A stretch of 64,000 bases of DNA from Isoetes taiwanensis (taxonomy: Eukaryota > Streptophyta > Lycopodiopsida > Isoetales > Isoetaceae), in NCBI GenBank assembly GCA_021234155.1, contig JAJEKV010000125.1, positions 501,178 through 565,177 of the forward strand, read 5' to 3'. The translations under genes and the position numbers were made by a program. Of the stretch, positions 10,923 through 22,640 are shown piece after piece. The notes beneath the pieces were generated by a model. The model had not been told where the DNA came from. It saw only the letters and a program-made list of their open reading frames with translations, and ran no database searches. The first letter of the stretch is position 1; every line of letters starts with the position of its first letter.

Positions 10923-13900
10923 CTAGTTAGCATTATTGAATGTTTTCACAAAGAAAATAATTAAAATAAATGGAAATCTTTCCTCCTCAGTTTGCCATTT
11001 GATGTGAAAGGAAAGCCTTTGACCTCTCATCAGATATTTGTAAGCTGTTTTAACCTTGAAACCATCAATTCCATTATGTCCAGTTTTGGTCATCATCATC
11101 ATTCCATCTTCCTTGAGAGAGCACCCGGTATCGATTCCTTCTCCTGCCAAAGCTGAATGTTGAAAAGGGATAATCCCGTGGTCATTGAACATATCTCTGA
11201 TGAAGATAATATCTTTGCTTCCCCATAACCTTGCCTGCTCCGGGAACTGACATGCTAAACATAAGGAAGAATCATTAGTCAGGAGTCCCGGGTTCCAAAA
11301 GATGGATTGGTCCATGGAGAGGCCCTCTTTCCAAGTAAACATCCCCTTGACTGAGTTCTAGGCTTTTATCCATTTCTTAATAAGGCCAGGGACAGAGTTA
11401 GGAACTGTGAAAGGAAAGTGAATTGAATGGGGGAGAATCAGGTTTAACTTCCTCCAGCCATAGGAGAGACATTTACTTAGATAATGCCTAATAATAATGG
11501 AGACTGGGTGACTAATCTTGTTATAAGCTGCCTTATACAGATATTTAGCAGCAAGGGCTATCCCCTGCTTCTCAATATTAATCACTCCGAGCCCCCCGAG
11601 ACTTTTGCTTTTGCAACATTCTTCCATGGCCACTGGAGTCCAGCATCTTCTATTCTGTCCACAGGATATAAATCTCCCAATTATGCTCTGTAATTTGGAG
11701 GTCACTTTCTTCGGAGCAAGAGTGACAGAGGACTGATAGACATGGGACGAGGAAATAACAAAATTAGCAATAATGGCTCTCCCCTGCTTAGAAATATACT
11801 TGGAGTTTAGACTATCCACCTTTTTCTGGAATTTCTCAATGATATCAGACCAGATATCAGAGGGAGTGCCTTTCAGGGCTAAGGGGATACCTAAAACCTT
11901 AGAGGAGGTGGTAGGGAGGATATACTTACAACTCAGGAGAGCAGCCGTTTGCTCTCCTTTTACCTGATCTCTGGCCACCACTTTCGATTTGATGGGGTTG
12001 ATCTTACAGCCCGAGGCTTCTCCAAAATTCTCCAGAACAATTTGGGTATTGGTAATAGATCTGTTGTCCATCGAAACTAGCAGGAATGTGTCATCTGCAA
12101 AATGACCATTTAAGATTTGATCCATTTCTCCATTGTTGGGAAGGGTAAGACCTTGGATCACATTAGTCCTTTTCGCCTCTTCCAATTTACCATGAAGGGC
12201 CTCCATTATAATGAGAAATAGAAATGGGACTAGTGGACAGCCCTGCTTCACTCCTCTTTGCAAGGGGAAGAAGGGGCCACATTCACCATTAATTAAAACA
12301 GAAGATCTAGAATTGGAGAGAATTGCTCTAAATATAAGAATTACCTCATCCGAGAATCCCAGGGCTTTGCAACATTTGAATAAGAAGTCCCAACTTACCG
12401 TGTCGAAGGCTTTGGTGATATCCAGCTTAATTAGTGCAATATCCTGGTTGGAATCTTTAGCCCAATTAAGCCCCAATATAGCTGTGACTACATTGTCCAG
12501 GATGAACCTGTCTTTCAGGTATGCAGCTTGGGATGTGCTGATAATACTTTCTAAAACTTTCCTGAGTCTTTTGGCAATTGTACCTGAAATTATCTTATAA
12601 ATAATATTGGTTAGCGAAATAGGCCTGCAATCTAATAGCGTGGCCGGCATATTAGTTTTGGGAATGAGGGTGATAAAGCTGGTATTGATCCTCGCATCCA
12701 GGCATTTAATGGTTCTGAACTCGTTTGCTAGATTCACAAAGCTATCCCCTAAGATGGGCCATACTTTGATGAAGAATTCGACCGGGAGTCCATCAGGGCC
12801 GGGACTCTTTCCCTTCTCCATTTCTTTTGCAATTTGAAAGAGCTCCTCTTTGGAGAAAGGCATTTCAATACTTAAATTATCCTCCATACTAACCTTTGGT
12901 TGGAGATTGATGAACCTGTTCATGGTATCCTTCGGCCTGTTCTCTTGTCATCTTTAATCTCCCTTATCTTTGCCTTAAGCTTCCATCCTTCAGCTATCCT
13001 GATTTCTTCCTTCTCAATTTCCACTTTGATATTATCCTTTTCCCTTCAGGAGCATTAGGAAGACTATCTCTCAGATTCTGGAGGGAGGATAACTTACTGA
13101 GATGAACTTTTCTCCCCCATTCCTTAAGCCACTTCTTTATTGCCTTTGCAACTTGGATCCACCAGAACATCCATCCAGAATGTCCATTAGGCTTGGGGAA
13201 ATTGTGTAATACTTCCTGAAGCTTATCCATGAAATCTTCATGATCTAGAAGACTGGTGTTGAGCTTGAAGTAGGTTTTCCTCTTCTTTTTAGACTGGTTG
13301 GTAGGCATAATTCTCAACTGTTGAGGAAAATGATCTGAAAGGGTGTACCCCTCCAAGTTGTTGACTCTGCTGCTGTGGTTCCAGAGATTTTAAGAAAGGT
13401 AATACACAAGGTGGGATCTACCCTCTTGTCAGTCCAGCTATAGGAATTAGGCTTGGTTCTGGCTAAAGTTAGGTTGTGGCTTCTAGTGAGCTCCAGCCAA
13501 GCGTCCTTCTCATTCCTGCCAAGAGGCCTGAAATTCTTATTTTTCATAAAACTGTTAGTAACCATGTTTAGATCACCTCCTAAGATACATTCATCAAACT
13601 CCAGATTATCTAAACTATTCTTCACCTTCTTCCAAATATCCACTCTCTCTACTGGATTATTGAAAGCATAAATATTTACAAGGGCAAGCCTAATTCTAAA
13701 AATGGTACATAGAAGAATCTGCCACCTGCCATCCCTACTATTAATCATATAAATATCAGAAATGTTTAGATAATTTCTCCAAGCTATCGCAATACCTGCA
13801 GAAGATTCGTTAGCAGGGATAGACCATATACTATAATTGGGGGGAAGAGTTCTACTTATAGTTCTCTCATGATCAGAGTCATGCAATTTGTGTTCCTGTA

Positions 13901-14012
13901 GGAAGAGAAAATCAGGGTTGAGGGATGAGAGGCAAACCTTCAGTCTTTCTCTTTTAATGATGTTATTGATTCCCTGGAGATTCCAGGTAACACAATTGAT
14001 CTCTTTATCCAT
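10923..14012 (-). pseudogene. L1 ORF2: endonuclease and reverse transcriptase, broken
   Basis: ATG 14012 opens an endonuclease domain with the pattern TWNLQG, then FLQEHKL, GGDLNMV and a late SDHFP segment. A frameshift near 13330 and another between 12990 and 12920 lead into the reverse transcriptase (12923-11358). This shows KGKSPGPDGLP, LIPK, RPISL, KLDITKAFD, GVKQGCPL and the catalytic FADD box, where most L1s have YADD. A further segment at 11342-10923 holds the start of the C-terminal domain. ORF2 normally nicks the target and reverse-transcribes the element RNA. The frameshifts rule out function here. Confidence 0.8.
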
Positions 14013-14014
14013 TA
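14010..14014 (-). promoter_or_regulatory. TAATG stop-start overlap between L1 ORF1 and ORF2
   Basis: On the minus strand the ORF1 stop TAA occupies 14014-14012 and the ORF2 ATG occupies 14012-14010, so they share one A. Overlapping stop-start signals of this form are known to couple translation by termination and reinitiation in the silkworm SART1 LINE. Here the arrangement is seen directly, but its use in this element is inference. Confidence 0.6.
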
Positions 14015-15867
14015 ATACCTATATTTTCCTAAGACCATCCCTGCTTGGATAGTCTGTTTCCTTGGGCTTGATCTGCTAGGGCCAAAATAAAGTTTCTTCT
14101 TACCCCTGCCCTTTTTTCTGTTAACAATATTCCAGCCTGTGTCTTCCATGTCAGGATCATTTCTTTGGGTTTCCCAATGAGTGTCAGCATCATTTTCCTG
14201 TTGTGCGGACTCATAATTCTTAGGAAAAGTGAAAATTAAGTCTCCTGTGTCAATTCTCACTGATAGGTTGATGTTTTTGATGAGAACAACCATGTCATCT
14301 TGAATTTCCATCTTTGAAGAGAGATCATCAAAATGCTCTCTTTGATCAGGGATGATCTGAGTTTGTATGGTATCAGATTTTTCCTCGACCCTATTTGACT
14401 CTGTATTATCTTTTTTATTGGCCTTCGGGATCCAAACCTGTTTAGGATTATCATGGTTCGAAACTGACTCAGGTATTTGGATCGGCCATTTAGAATAATT
14501 GATAGTGAGATCCAGGAACTCATCGGCCTTGACTCTGATCTTGATCTTCCTCTTCTACTCGGAATTAATTTTCTTAGATATGCAGACAGAAGGGAAGTTA
14601 GTTTGGGGAATGATGATTTCAAGGACCTCCCCTAAAGATTCACACAGGGCGTTCAGATGAGATCGGGTCCAGAATGCGGGGGGGGAGATTCGGGAAAGAC
14701 AACCAAGTAGAAGTTTGGATCTCCTCCTTCATGCCTGGAATAAAATTGGGGGACCAGTTCATTATGCAGAAGGGAGCATTGTTAATGAAATCCAGCTTCC
14801 TCCTTAGAATTTGCTTGACACAAATCTCATCTCTACAAACAATTTGGAATGTCTTCTTATCCAGCTTAAGAATAGAGAGGATCGGGATATGCTGGGATTT
14901 TGTGATCCAATTCTTGATTTCCCCTTGATTAGGGCATATGCGCGGGAAGTGTACAAGAATAGCATTCCTGGAAAACATGTCAGTGGCAGAAGAGTCCAAA
15001 ACACCAAACAGATCTATAAGAAAGATTATCATTCATAAGAATATTTTTATAAGAGGGGATAGAAGGTGGACCTTTGATTTTGTCGTTCTTGCCGATTATG
15101 GGGATGGAGTTGCTAATTTTGTTTTCTCCAATCTTCGTTTTCGGCACATTTAGCGCAGATAGCCTGATTTCCTCACAGTTCCCACAATTGCACGAGTTCA
15201 CCTCTTCCGGATTAAAGAATCCGTTTGAATCCTTGATTTTGCATGCTTTCGCTGTTTTTTTGCCTCTTAACTGATAGACCTCAAGGGATGTTGAAACTTC
15301 TTCCAATGGTTCATTCAACACTAGACCTTGCCTAAAGATTTTCCTGTGCCTTTCAATAACATTGTCTTCGGCTTCTTCCCATCTCTTTATGAGCCTGATA
15401 CTGGCATTTGAAGTTTCTCTTAATCCATCCCATTGAATGATCAGGTTTTTAACCTTTGCAAGCATCTCATCCATGTAAGCCCTGAAGATACTGTTCTTGA
15501 GGCTACATCAGTCCGTTTTAGTGTGCCCCTGTTTAACCGTGATTAGCTTGTAAAGGGTATTGTCGAGTTCTTGCATGTATCCGAATGTGTTCCACACCTA
15601 GTCCCTGTCATTGGCTCTTCCATTCATATAATCTTTATCAATGGTCTCCAATTTTTCCTTGCAAGCCAGTATGCCAATTTCTTCATGCACTCCCATGCGA
15701 ATCTCGCCGCTTTTCCTGGCTGATCTTTTATAACTTCTAACCCCATATCTGACTCTTTTCGGGGATCCCCAAGCCTTATCGTTCTTGCTGTCCAACCAAA
15801 AAATCTGGTTCCATTCGTCATCTTCCTTACTGCTACGCGGAACTGAGGTACTTGCCTTGGTCCTCAT
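14012..15867 (-). pseudogene. L1 ORF1 (Gag-like, DUF4283-type), broken
   Basis: The frame opens at ATG 15867 with a charged, Trp-containing N-terminus. It has a Cys-rich cluster CNCGNC near 15180-15200 and, further on, a DUF4283-like segment (14640-15030) ending in the pattern LPPRILD. The C-terminal tail at 14012-14300 is Lys/Arg-rich, as expected for an RNA-binding ORF1 protein. The frame is interrupted by shifts near 15500 and 15000 and by in-frame stops, including a TAG near 14560. ORF1 proteins of plant L1 elements bind the element RNA. This copy would not make an intact protein. Its TAA stop overlaps the ORF2 start. Confidence 0.6.
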
Positions 15868-15990
15868 GCTTGAAGCTTTCCAGAGACAAAGAGTTTTCTG
15901 CCCAGAAAAGAAAGCAACCGTTATCGGAGGCGTCGGACCTTTCCCCTTCGCTTTTTCCCTCCAGAAAGGGAGATAACTGCCAATGATAAC

Positions 15991-16329
15991 TCCCTCCCTC
16001 TCCTAAGAAGAATTTCGCCTAAGATTTGACAGACCGTACACAGAAGCTACAGAAGATGCAGATCCTATAAGTTTAAACCTGACCCTACCCTGACAGGCCC
16101 CCTAGATCTGGCTCGAGGCCCAACAAAAACACTAATTGGAGACTAAAAACCTCCACACCACCGTGTCAAGATCATTGATGTGTTGGGATGGCTGGAGGTC
16201 GAAAAATGTCGCCCAGTGGAATATTGGTTCGATCCCGAAATCAATAGGGGCGCTCATGGTGAATAGATTTCGTTTAAATCTGTTGCCCAGGGCTAGGTAC
16301 GGCTAAGAATTGTGAGCTGCAACTCTTAA
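15991..16329. other. Spacer between LINE copies
   Basis: About 340 bases show no coding signal and no repeat that I can recognise. The 5' boundary of the L1 on the left and the 3' boundary of the LINE fragment on the right are not sharply marked. No poly-A or simple-sequence tail is visible. Confidence 0.3.
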
Positions 16330-17760
16330 AGAACCTGATTTATCAAAACAAAGAATACACAAGAAAAAAGAACTAAGGCCGAATCTGCAAAAGCCTATTC
16401 TAGATTGAGAATTTACTACATTGGAAATCAAATTTTCTACATCAACTACGGCATCCTGAAGTTCCAGGGGGATGTTAGTAATTTCCAACCCCTGGAGAAC
16501 AGCTTCAAGCAAAGCCTCATCCATCGGGGTTGGGAGGTTCTCCCTGGAGCCAGGCGCTCGGTTCAAGGCGCTCAACGTACATTTTTTTCCGTTTTTGGTC
16601 TTATCTCACTTGGATTTTCACACCCATTTCCTCTATGAGAAACCATTTTTGTACTTGTTCCAGCTTTTTCCATTCGCCCTTAGCCAGCTCGGGTGCCCAT
16701 GTTGGACATCCATATAATACAACTGTTTGGACCATGACTTTGTACATAAGATGATGCAACCCTCATTGTTGGATATGAGCCCTTCTCCAAATGCTCAATG
16801 CATAATAGAGCACCGTCAGGACCCCGGATATTGTTTTGCTAACTCATAGTTATAATCATTAGTAAATTCAATGCCAAGATACTTATATTGCTTAGTTTGT
16901 TCTAGAACCTCATCTTCAAATCGCATGCCTATACTGTCTCGAGATCCAATTACCATCACTTACATTTTACTACGATTCACTTTCGTTTTCGTGGCTTGGC
17001 AAAACTCTTCTACCCTAAATAATAACTGCTGCAACCCATCAGCAGTCTTTGAAACAAGCACTACATCATCTGCATAAAGAAGGAGTTGCACTACATAGGA
17101 GCCTACCCAAACACCAGCATTCTCTCTCAATAACCATTCTTCTAATTCATCAATGAAAAGAGTCCACCTATAATCATTAGTAAATTCAATGCCAAGATAC
17201 TTATATTGCTTAGTTTCTTCTAGAATCTCGTCTTCAAATCGCATGCCCATACAGTCTCGGGATCCAATTACCATCACTTCCATTTTACTACGATTCACTT
17301 TCATCTCCGTGGCTTGGCAAAACTCTTCTAGTCTAAATAATAACTATTGCAACCCATCAGTAGTCTTTGAAACATGCACTACGTCATCTGCATAAAGAAG
17401 GAGTTGCACTACATAGGAGCCTACCCGAACACCAACATTCTCTCTCATTAACCATTCTTCTAATTCATCAATGAAAAGACCAAATAACATTGGAGAAAGA
17501 GGACAACCCTGCTTTACTCAGATGCTACTAAGAATCTTATCAGGTCCTTCCATAAGAAAAGACAGCTCCACCAGAACCCGCTTATATAATCTTGCCACTG
17601 CTTTACGTACTGCCTGGAGGACTCCCAACCGAGCTAACCTGTGTCCTGACTTTCTCCATGATACTCGATCAAAGGCTTTTACAAAATCTACAAAGCAATA
17701 ATATAAGGCTCTTCTTGGTCCCTTAGCTCCTTCAGTCTTATACCTTTGACATCTAGATTC
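16330..17760 (-). mobile_element. Non-L1 LINE fragment (reverse transcriptase)
   Basis: Read on the minus strand from 17760, the order is CFVDFVKAFD, then VKQGCPLSP.LFGLFIDELEE, then the catalytic box LLLYADDVV, then KVNRSKMEVMVIG, KYLGIEF and, after 16860, a VVLYG.PTW segment and a Trp/Lys-rich stretch. This is the order of motifs in LINE reverse transcriptases and their thumb region. It resembles the LINE at 47.1-48.9 kb more than the L1 copies. There are stops and shifts, and part is duplicated. I find no 3' hairpin or tail on this copy. No 5' endonuclease is present, so it is a truncated fragment. Confidence 0.7.
16851..17486 (-). repeat. 318-bp tandem duplication inside the LINE reverse transcriptase
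   Basis: The block starting TATAATCATTAG at 16851 recurs at 17169, giving two copies of 318 bases each that differ at only a few positions. Each copy carries the YADD catalytic box and the following KVNRSKM segment, so the fragment contains the palm motif twice. Confidence 0.85.
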
Positions 17761-17900
17761 CCATATAGAAATTTAATGACCTTGCCTAAAGGAGAATACA
17801 CAGATTATCATGGAGGGTGGTGATGATAATATTGCCATTTAAATGGTGGGGCCAAATATCGCAAGGAGTCCAGCAACAGTTGAGTCTGCACCAAAATCAA

Positions 17901-20900
17901 ATTTTTTTTTTTTTTGAAGAACTGTGTCATCAATATATTAAAAGAATGGTAATGTTACAAAGCAAGTGAGGAGGAAGGAGAACTGCCCCAAAGAGACAGT
18001 GATACCTCGACACTCCACAACAAACTCACAGAAAAATTGCAACTCTACTGCTGTACAAACCGACCATCACCATCTACAATACCCAAGAAGTCCCGCCAAA
18101 TGGCAAACTTCTGCTCTACTAATCCCGGGGACACCAGAAAGCTTTGAAATAGCTTGTACCTGAGTCGAGGAATCAGAGAGGCTGCAGGCTGATGAATCCC
18201 CTGAAAGATCCACAACCGCCGCCGCTTCCAAATCAGCCACACCAACCAAGTCACGCACAGATGTAAGGCTTGCTGCCGCAAGAGCGGCCAAGCACCAGGA
18301 TACACATGAAGCAGCAACTGCTGGCTAGTCAATCTCACCTGAAACAGAGCCCTATCGCAATCCCAGGCAGCCTGCAAGTGAGGGCATAAAACTAGACAAT
18401 GCTCTACAATCTCATGATGAAGGCACAACAAGGGCAGAGAGGGCTCACACCCGGCCTAAACTGACTCACAAGGGCATTCACCCTGATACAACGATGCACC
18501 ACCTGCCACAGAAGCACCCTAACCTTCAGTGGGGGAAGTGAGCTCCATGTCCACGTCCAAACCGAGCGCCATCGAGAACCCGGAAGCTGCAGAGACCACT
18601 TGCCTGAAGGGGGCAGTGTGTCATGAATAGCCAGCACCCGGTAACAAGACCGCACAAAACAAGAAGACACAACATCCGGATGAACCTTCCAAACCTGCAC
18701 CACCACATCATCCTGAGGGACTATAGGTATGTGTAGTGGAATACTCTCCGCCACTTGTTCCCAGATAGCCCGGTCACTGCCCCTCAGGCGAAAGCGAGCT
18801 CGAAAGAACTCCCACGAAGCTAGCTGACCATCCCAATACCAATCCTCCAAGGTGAGCACAGCAGCTCGCCTCCAACGGGCCTGTGTCCGAGCATGCACGG
18901 TGGCAGCCAAGGACAAGTGCGCAGGGGGTAGAGGAACCCATAGAAAAAGGAGAAGAGTGGTGATAAACTGAGGCATAATCTAGCTGGAAGAGCACACGCA
19001 CATGATCCCAAGCCCGCAACACCCCCCTGAGAAAAGGGGATGCATGTGGGAAAGGCCGGAGACCATACAACAGTGCCCAGGGCAACTCCACATGCACAGA
19101 CGGCTTTCCAAACGCCACACAATGGCGAAGAGACTGCAACAACAGCGCCGCACCAGGAGAAGATGCTCCATCCTGCTGAATGCTCCAAACAAACTTGGAG
19201 ACCAACACCTTACTATGCAGTGCCAAATCCAGAATGGCCAAGCCCCCATCCTCCCGGGGGCGGAGACACTTCCACCAAGTGACTTTAACAACCGCCCCTT
19301 CATCATCCCGCCCCACACAAAATTTTGAACATCTTATCCAAAGCCTGTATCTTATCCTCAGGAGCTAACATCGCAGATGCTGTATACACATGAGTGCTAC
19401 AAAGTACTGACTTGGCAATAGTGATCCTACCTGCCATGGACAACTTGCTACCCTTCCATCAATTGAGGTGTTTCTGCAACCCCTGCAAAATCTCATCCCA
19501 CACCCTCCCCATGGAAACATCCCCTCCAAAGGGAATACCCAACAGCTTAGTACACACATTACCTGGAAGCACCTTCCAAGGGAATAGAGCCAAACAAGGG
19601 GGAGGCGGAGTCAGCTGGGCCCATAATGCAGAGCACTTACCCCAATTCAGAAGAATGCCCGAGGCCAAGGAGAAAGTATCCAGCAAACCCTTCACATTCC
19701 GCAAATTCCTCTCTTCTGCCACCAAGAAGAGGAAAGTGTCATCGGCAAACTGGTTAGGCTACCATCCTGCATCCGAAGCCCATCCACCACCCCCTCCTCC
19801 ACTGCAGCCAAAAACAACTGAGACAATGCCTCCGCCACAATCGTAAACAAAAACGGCGCCAAAGGGCACCCCTGACGCACCCCTCTGCCTAAGGAGAAAA
19901 AGGCGGAGGGTTCACCCTGGCACACCATCGTAGCCCGTGCTGACCTATGCAGCTTCATGACTGTCTCTGTAACGCGTGGACCACAGCCCAACGCTAACAT
20001 CATGGCAGACAAGAACTCCCAACGGACACTATCGTAAGCTTTAGCAAAGTCAAGCTTAAGATAGGCAATGCCTTGACCTGTTCTCCTTGCCCAATAAAGG
20101 CCCTCATAAGCTGCGACAACATTAGTCAAAATGTTCCTCCCAGGGACAAACCCAGACTGCACCTTACTAATGGAAGAAGTCAACACCGGCTTCAACTTCT
20201 CTGCCAGGGCTTTTGCAATAATCTTATACACAGAGGACAACAAGGAGATAGGCCTCCAATCATTAATAGTAGAAGGCTGCTTAATCTTAGGAATCAAGGA
20301 AATGCATGCGGTATTCAAGATCCTATCCATTTGAGAAGACTGCAGCAACTCAAGATACACCTGGTACACAGACTCACCAGCCCACTCCCAATAAGTCTAA
20401 AAAAACTCCACAGGGATGCCATCCAGCCCAAGACATTTATCCTTGGCCATGCACATACATGCCTCCGCTAAATCCTCTCTGGAGAGCTCCTGCTCCAAGC
20501 TCTCACGCCGATGAGGCAGAATAGATGGCTTAACAGCCCCCAAAACAAGCTCCTGCATCTCCTGCTCATATGGAAGAGTGCGCTGTGCGAAAAACCCTGA
20601 GAAATGAGCATGCATATACCTCTGCAAATCAGCGGGATCCTCCAAAGTCCGGCCATCAGGCAAAGCAAGGGATGCCATAGATGCTGCATATCGCCGCTGC
20701 CTAGCTGCTCTGAAGAACACCGACGAACTTGTGTCCCCCTCCTTCAACCAGGCCGCCTTCACACGCGCCTCTACACTTTAACCTGCTCTAGAGCAACAAT
20801 ACGCTGCAACACTGCATTCTCCCTAATGCCATCAGAAGGCTGCGCTTGAATCTTCTCCAACTCCTGATAGAGACTATCCAACTCCTGCCGCTCCTGCTGC

Positions 20901-20977
20901 ACACGCTGCCTACCAAATATTTGTCCCAAGAAGTGCAAGAGGAACGAAAGACTTCCAAGAAAAAAGTACAAGAGATA
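17901..20977 (-). mobile_element. 5'-truncated L1-type LINE
   Basis: A poly-T run at about 17901-17915 marks the 3' poly-A tail of a minus-strand L1. From the 5' side it has an N-terminal reverse-transcriptase segment with WLKEGDTSS and KCLGLDGIP (20762-20397). The core at 20369-19692 shows LIPKI, RPISLLSSVYKI, KLDFAKAYD and GVRQGCPLAPFLF. The thumb follows at 19725-18774 and the zf-RVT region with Cys/His at 18976-18045. There are several frameshifts. The YADD box reads through a shift near 19750. Endonuclease and ORF1 are absent, as in typical 5'-truncated LINE insertions. Base composition is clearly more GC-rich than the L1 at 11-16 kb, so this is a different L1 lineage. It abuts, and may have inserted into, the gypsy gag to its right. 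Confidence 0.8.
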
Positions 20978-21041
20978 GGAAATAGAAGATGTGTGTAATT
21001 TACAAATTAGGAAATAGAAGATGTGTGTAATTTACAAATTG
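20978..21041. repeat. Perfect 32-bp tandem duplication at the L1/gypsy junction
   Basis: A 32-base unit beginning AGGAAATAGAAGATG occupies 20978-21009 and is repeated without change at 21010-21041. It lies exactly between the 5' limit of the truncated L1 and the gypsy gag remnant. It may be a by-product of the L1 insertion. No matching copy is seen beyond the L1 poly-A end. Confidence 0.85.
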
Positions 21042-21417
21042 CTCCGATGTCTCCAAAGCATGCCTCGAGCTCTGCAGTGAAAGCAGCAACAAAGGAACAA
21101 ACCAAGTTAGAACTGGCCCTCTGAGGAGAGAACCAATCAGCCCAACTTGTTCCTGGGCTATGGGATATCTATGAGGGTGGAGCTGGATCACAAGTCTGAT
21201 TTGATTCAAAAAACCATGAAGCTTGGACCGAGTGCCGTCAAACTTCTCTGGCAGGCTAATCTTAGGCTCTGATAGCCTCAATCCAGAGCTAGAAGCGGAT
21301 TCATGTGAAGCAACACGTTCCTGAAGCTCTTTATTGTCCAACTGCAACTGCTGGCATACTTGAACAAGCTGCTGGACCTGCTGTAATAAAGTCAAAACCT
21401 CCTCCATAGATATAAAA
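21042..21417 (-). pseudogene. Ty3/gypsy Gag N-terminal remnant
   Basis: ATG 21417 opens a frame with a Gln/Leu-rich coiled-coil-like stretch, followed by PEKFDGTRSKLHGFLNQ and GLIGSLLRGPVLTWF. These are hallmarks of the capsid region of plant Ty3/gypsy Gag proteins. A frameshift near 21100 then moves the expected FTAELEACFGD segment into another frame. After this the gene is cut by the 32-bp repeat and the L1. No protease or polymerase follows. The matching promoter region lies just upstream at 21690-21790. Confidence 0.7.
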
Positions 21418-21692
21418 TCACCAAATATGAGCAAAAAATGCTTAGGATCAGAGCAGACAAGAACCGGTAAGGGATTCTGGTTCAAACTATCATGAACCTC
21501 ATGAAAACATGGAAGATACGTGGAAAATACGCAAAAAGTACGGAAGAAATATGCCAAGATCGGCAAAGAATCTGATATATGAACAGGAATCAAGAGCACA
21601 ATGGTTGAAGGCAAGCAGGACACGAGACAGATGCCTAGAAGGCTCAAGACTGGCGTTGAACCGGAATGGTTAGACAAGAAGGAGGTGCCTCC

Positions 21693-21788
21693 TTATATAT
21701 CTAGGCCAACGGTCAAGATTGCGCCACTCTAATGGATGAGATCATGCCAAGTGTCGCGCATGCATCTAGGTTCTAGAATATTCTAGAA
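21693..21788 (-). promoter_or_regulatory. Candidate gypsy LTR promoter with HSE and TATA box
   Basis: On the minus strand, TTCtaGAAtaTTCtaGAA-type pentamers in perfect 5-base register occupy 21788-21771. About 70 bases further downstream is a TATATAAGG box (about 21700-21691). The gag ATG follows about 275 bases later. Four alternating GAA/TTC units are a complete heat-shock element. Distal HSE, then TATA, then leader, then gag is the order expected of a heat-inducible LTR promoter. I did not delimit the LTR ends. Confidence 0.5.
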
Positions 21789-21844
21789 TCTCCTAAAAAC
21801 AGCCCCGCATATAAGAAAGATATGAAGGACTGTTTTTAACAAAT

Positions 21845-21925
21845 ATTGGTAGTGCACTTGGCAAAGGTATGTGATTCGCAACTGAAGGTTGTGAGTTCAC
21901 CCTTATCTTGTGTAACTACCCTTTT
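21845..21925 (+). mobile_element. Possible tRNA-derived SINE head
   Basis: The stretch TTGGTAGTGCACTTGG resembles a tRNA D-arm with a pol III A box. About 35 bases on, GGTTGTGAGTTCACCC resembles a degenerate B box and T-arm. No poly-A tail or target-site duplication is clear, and it could be chance or a decayed tRNA-like relic. Confidence 0.3.
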
Positions 21926-21931
21926 GCATCC

Positions 21932-21999
21932 ATGTGACGACCATTTGTACATACGAGTATAATGTTCATATAATACGAATATCCGTATGGTCGTCACAT
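21932..21999. repeat. 68-bp foldback with 13-bp perfect arms
   Basis: ATGTGACGACCAT at 21932-21944 is the exact reverse complement of 21987-21999. The loop of about 42 bases is AT-rich and itself partly self-complementary. It could be a tiny foldback element or a decayed hairpin terminus. Confidence 0.6.
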
Positions 22000-22520
22000 A
22001 AGCCATTTATAAAGTAGTCAAAATACTAATAACGGAGAAAGAAGACGAGGATGGCTTCTACTTGAGATTAACTGCTTTTGAGAAGAATATATTCTAAAAG
22101 TACTCCTATCATTATCGAGTAAAAAATTGCAAAATATACGGTTCGAGAGTCTATGTATGATAATAAAAAAACAAGATAGACTACACACAAACCAGCAGTG
22201 ATTAGATCCTTCCCCAAATAACTTTAAATGCAATGCGTTTGTGACTTGAGACCTAATTTTAATCTAAAATTCAGGCAGTTTATCTAATTATCATAGCCTT
22301 AAATCACAGATCTCAAAGATTATTCAAATCCCACCATTTCTATCCGTTAGATTTAGAGCAGATAAAACCAAGAACATAATGGAGCATCACAATAATCCGC
22401 ATAAGATTATCACGATTGCATCTTGAATTGCACATGGCTGTTGATGCTGAACTGAAGAGGGGTAATCCTGCTTCTCGAGCAGGTTTCTGAACTGTAAGAG
22501 GGGTAATCCTCTCCTCGAGA

Positions 22521-22554
22521 AGGTTATGCCTGATAATCCGCTCAGGCATAACCT
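22521..22554. repeat. 13-bp stem hairpin in otherwise unremarkable DNA
   Basis: AGGTTATGCCTGA at 22521-22533 pairs perfectly with 22542-22554 across an 8-base loop. Nearby, GGGGTAATCCT-like motifs recur at about 22460 and 22501, and GGGTTAACCCC lies at about 22567. The rest of 22000-22640 shows no gene. Confidence 0.6.
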
Positions 22555-22640
22555 ACGCAAGGGGAGGGTTAACCCCCTCTTAAGCAGGTTATTGTGACAA
22601 TCGAATCCTCCAAGAATACTTGATCCAACCTTGATAAATT

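Larger units (their letters stand above)
10923..15990 (-). mobile_element. Near full-length but broken L1-type LINE
   Basis: A roughly 5-kb L1 element lies in minus orientation, with ORF1 at 15867-14012 and ORF2 from 14012 to about 10930. Both are described separately. The 3' end is lost: the zf-RVT part fades out near 10930 and no poly-A tail follows. Between 15870 and 15990 there may be a short 5' UTR. The reading frame is preserved over long stretches (521 codons in the reverse transcriptase), so the copy is not very old. Several frameshifts and stops make it non-autonomous. Confidence 0.8.
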
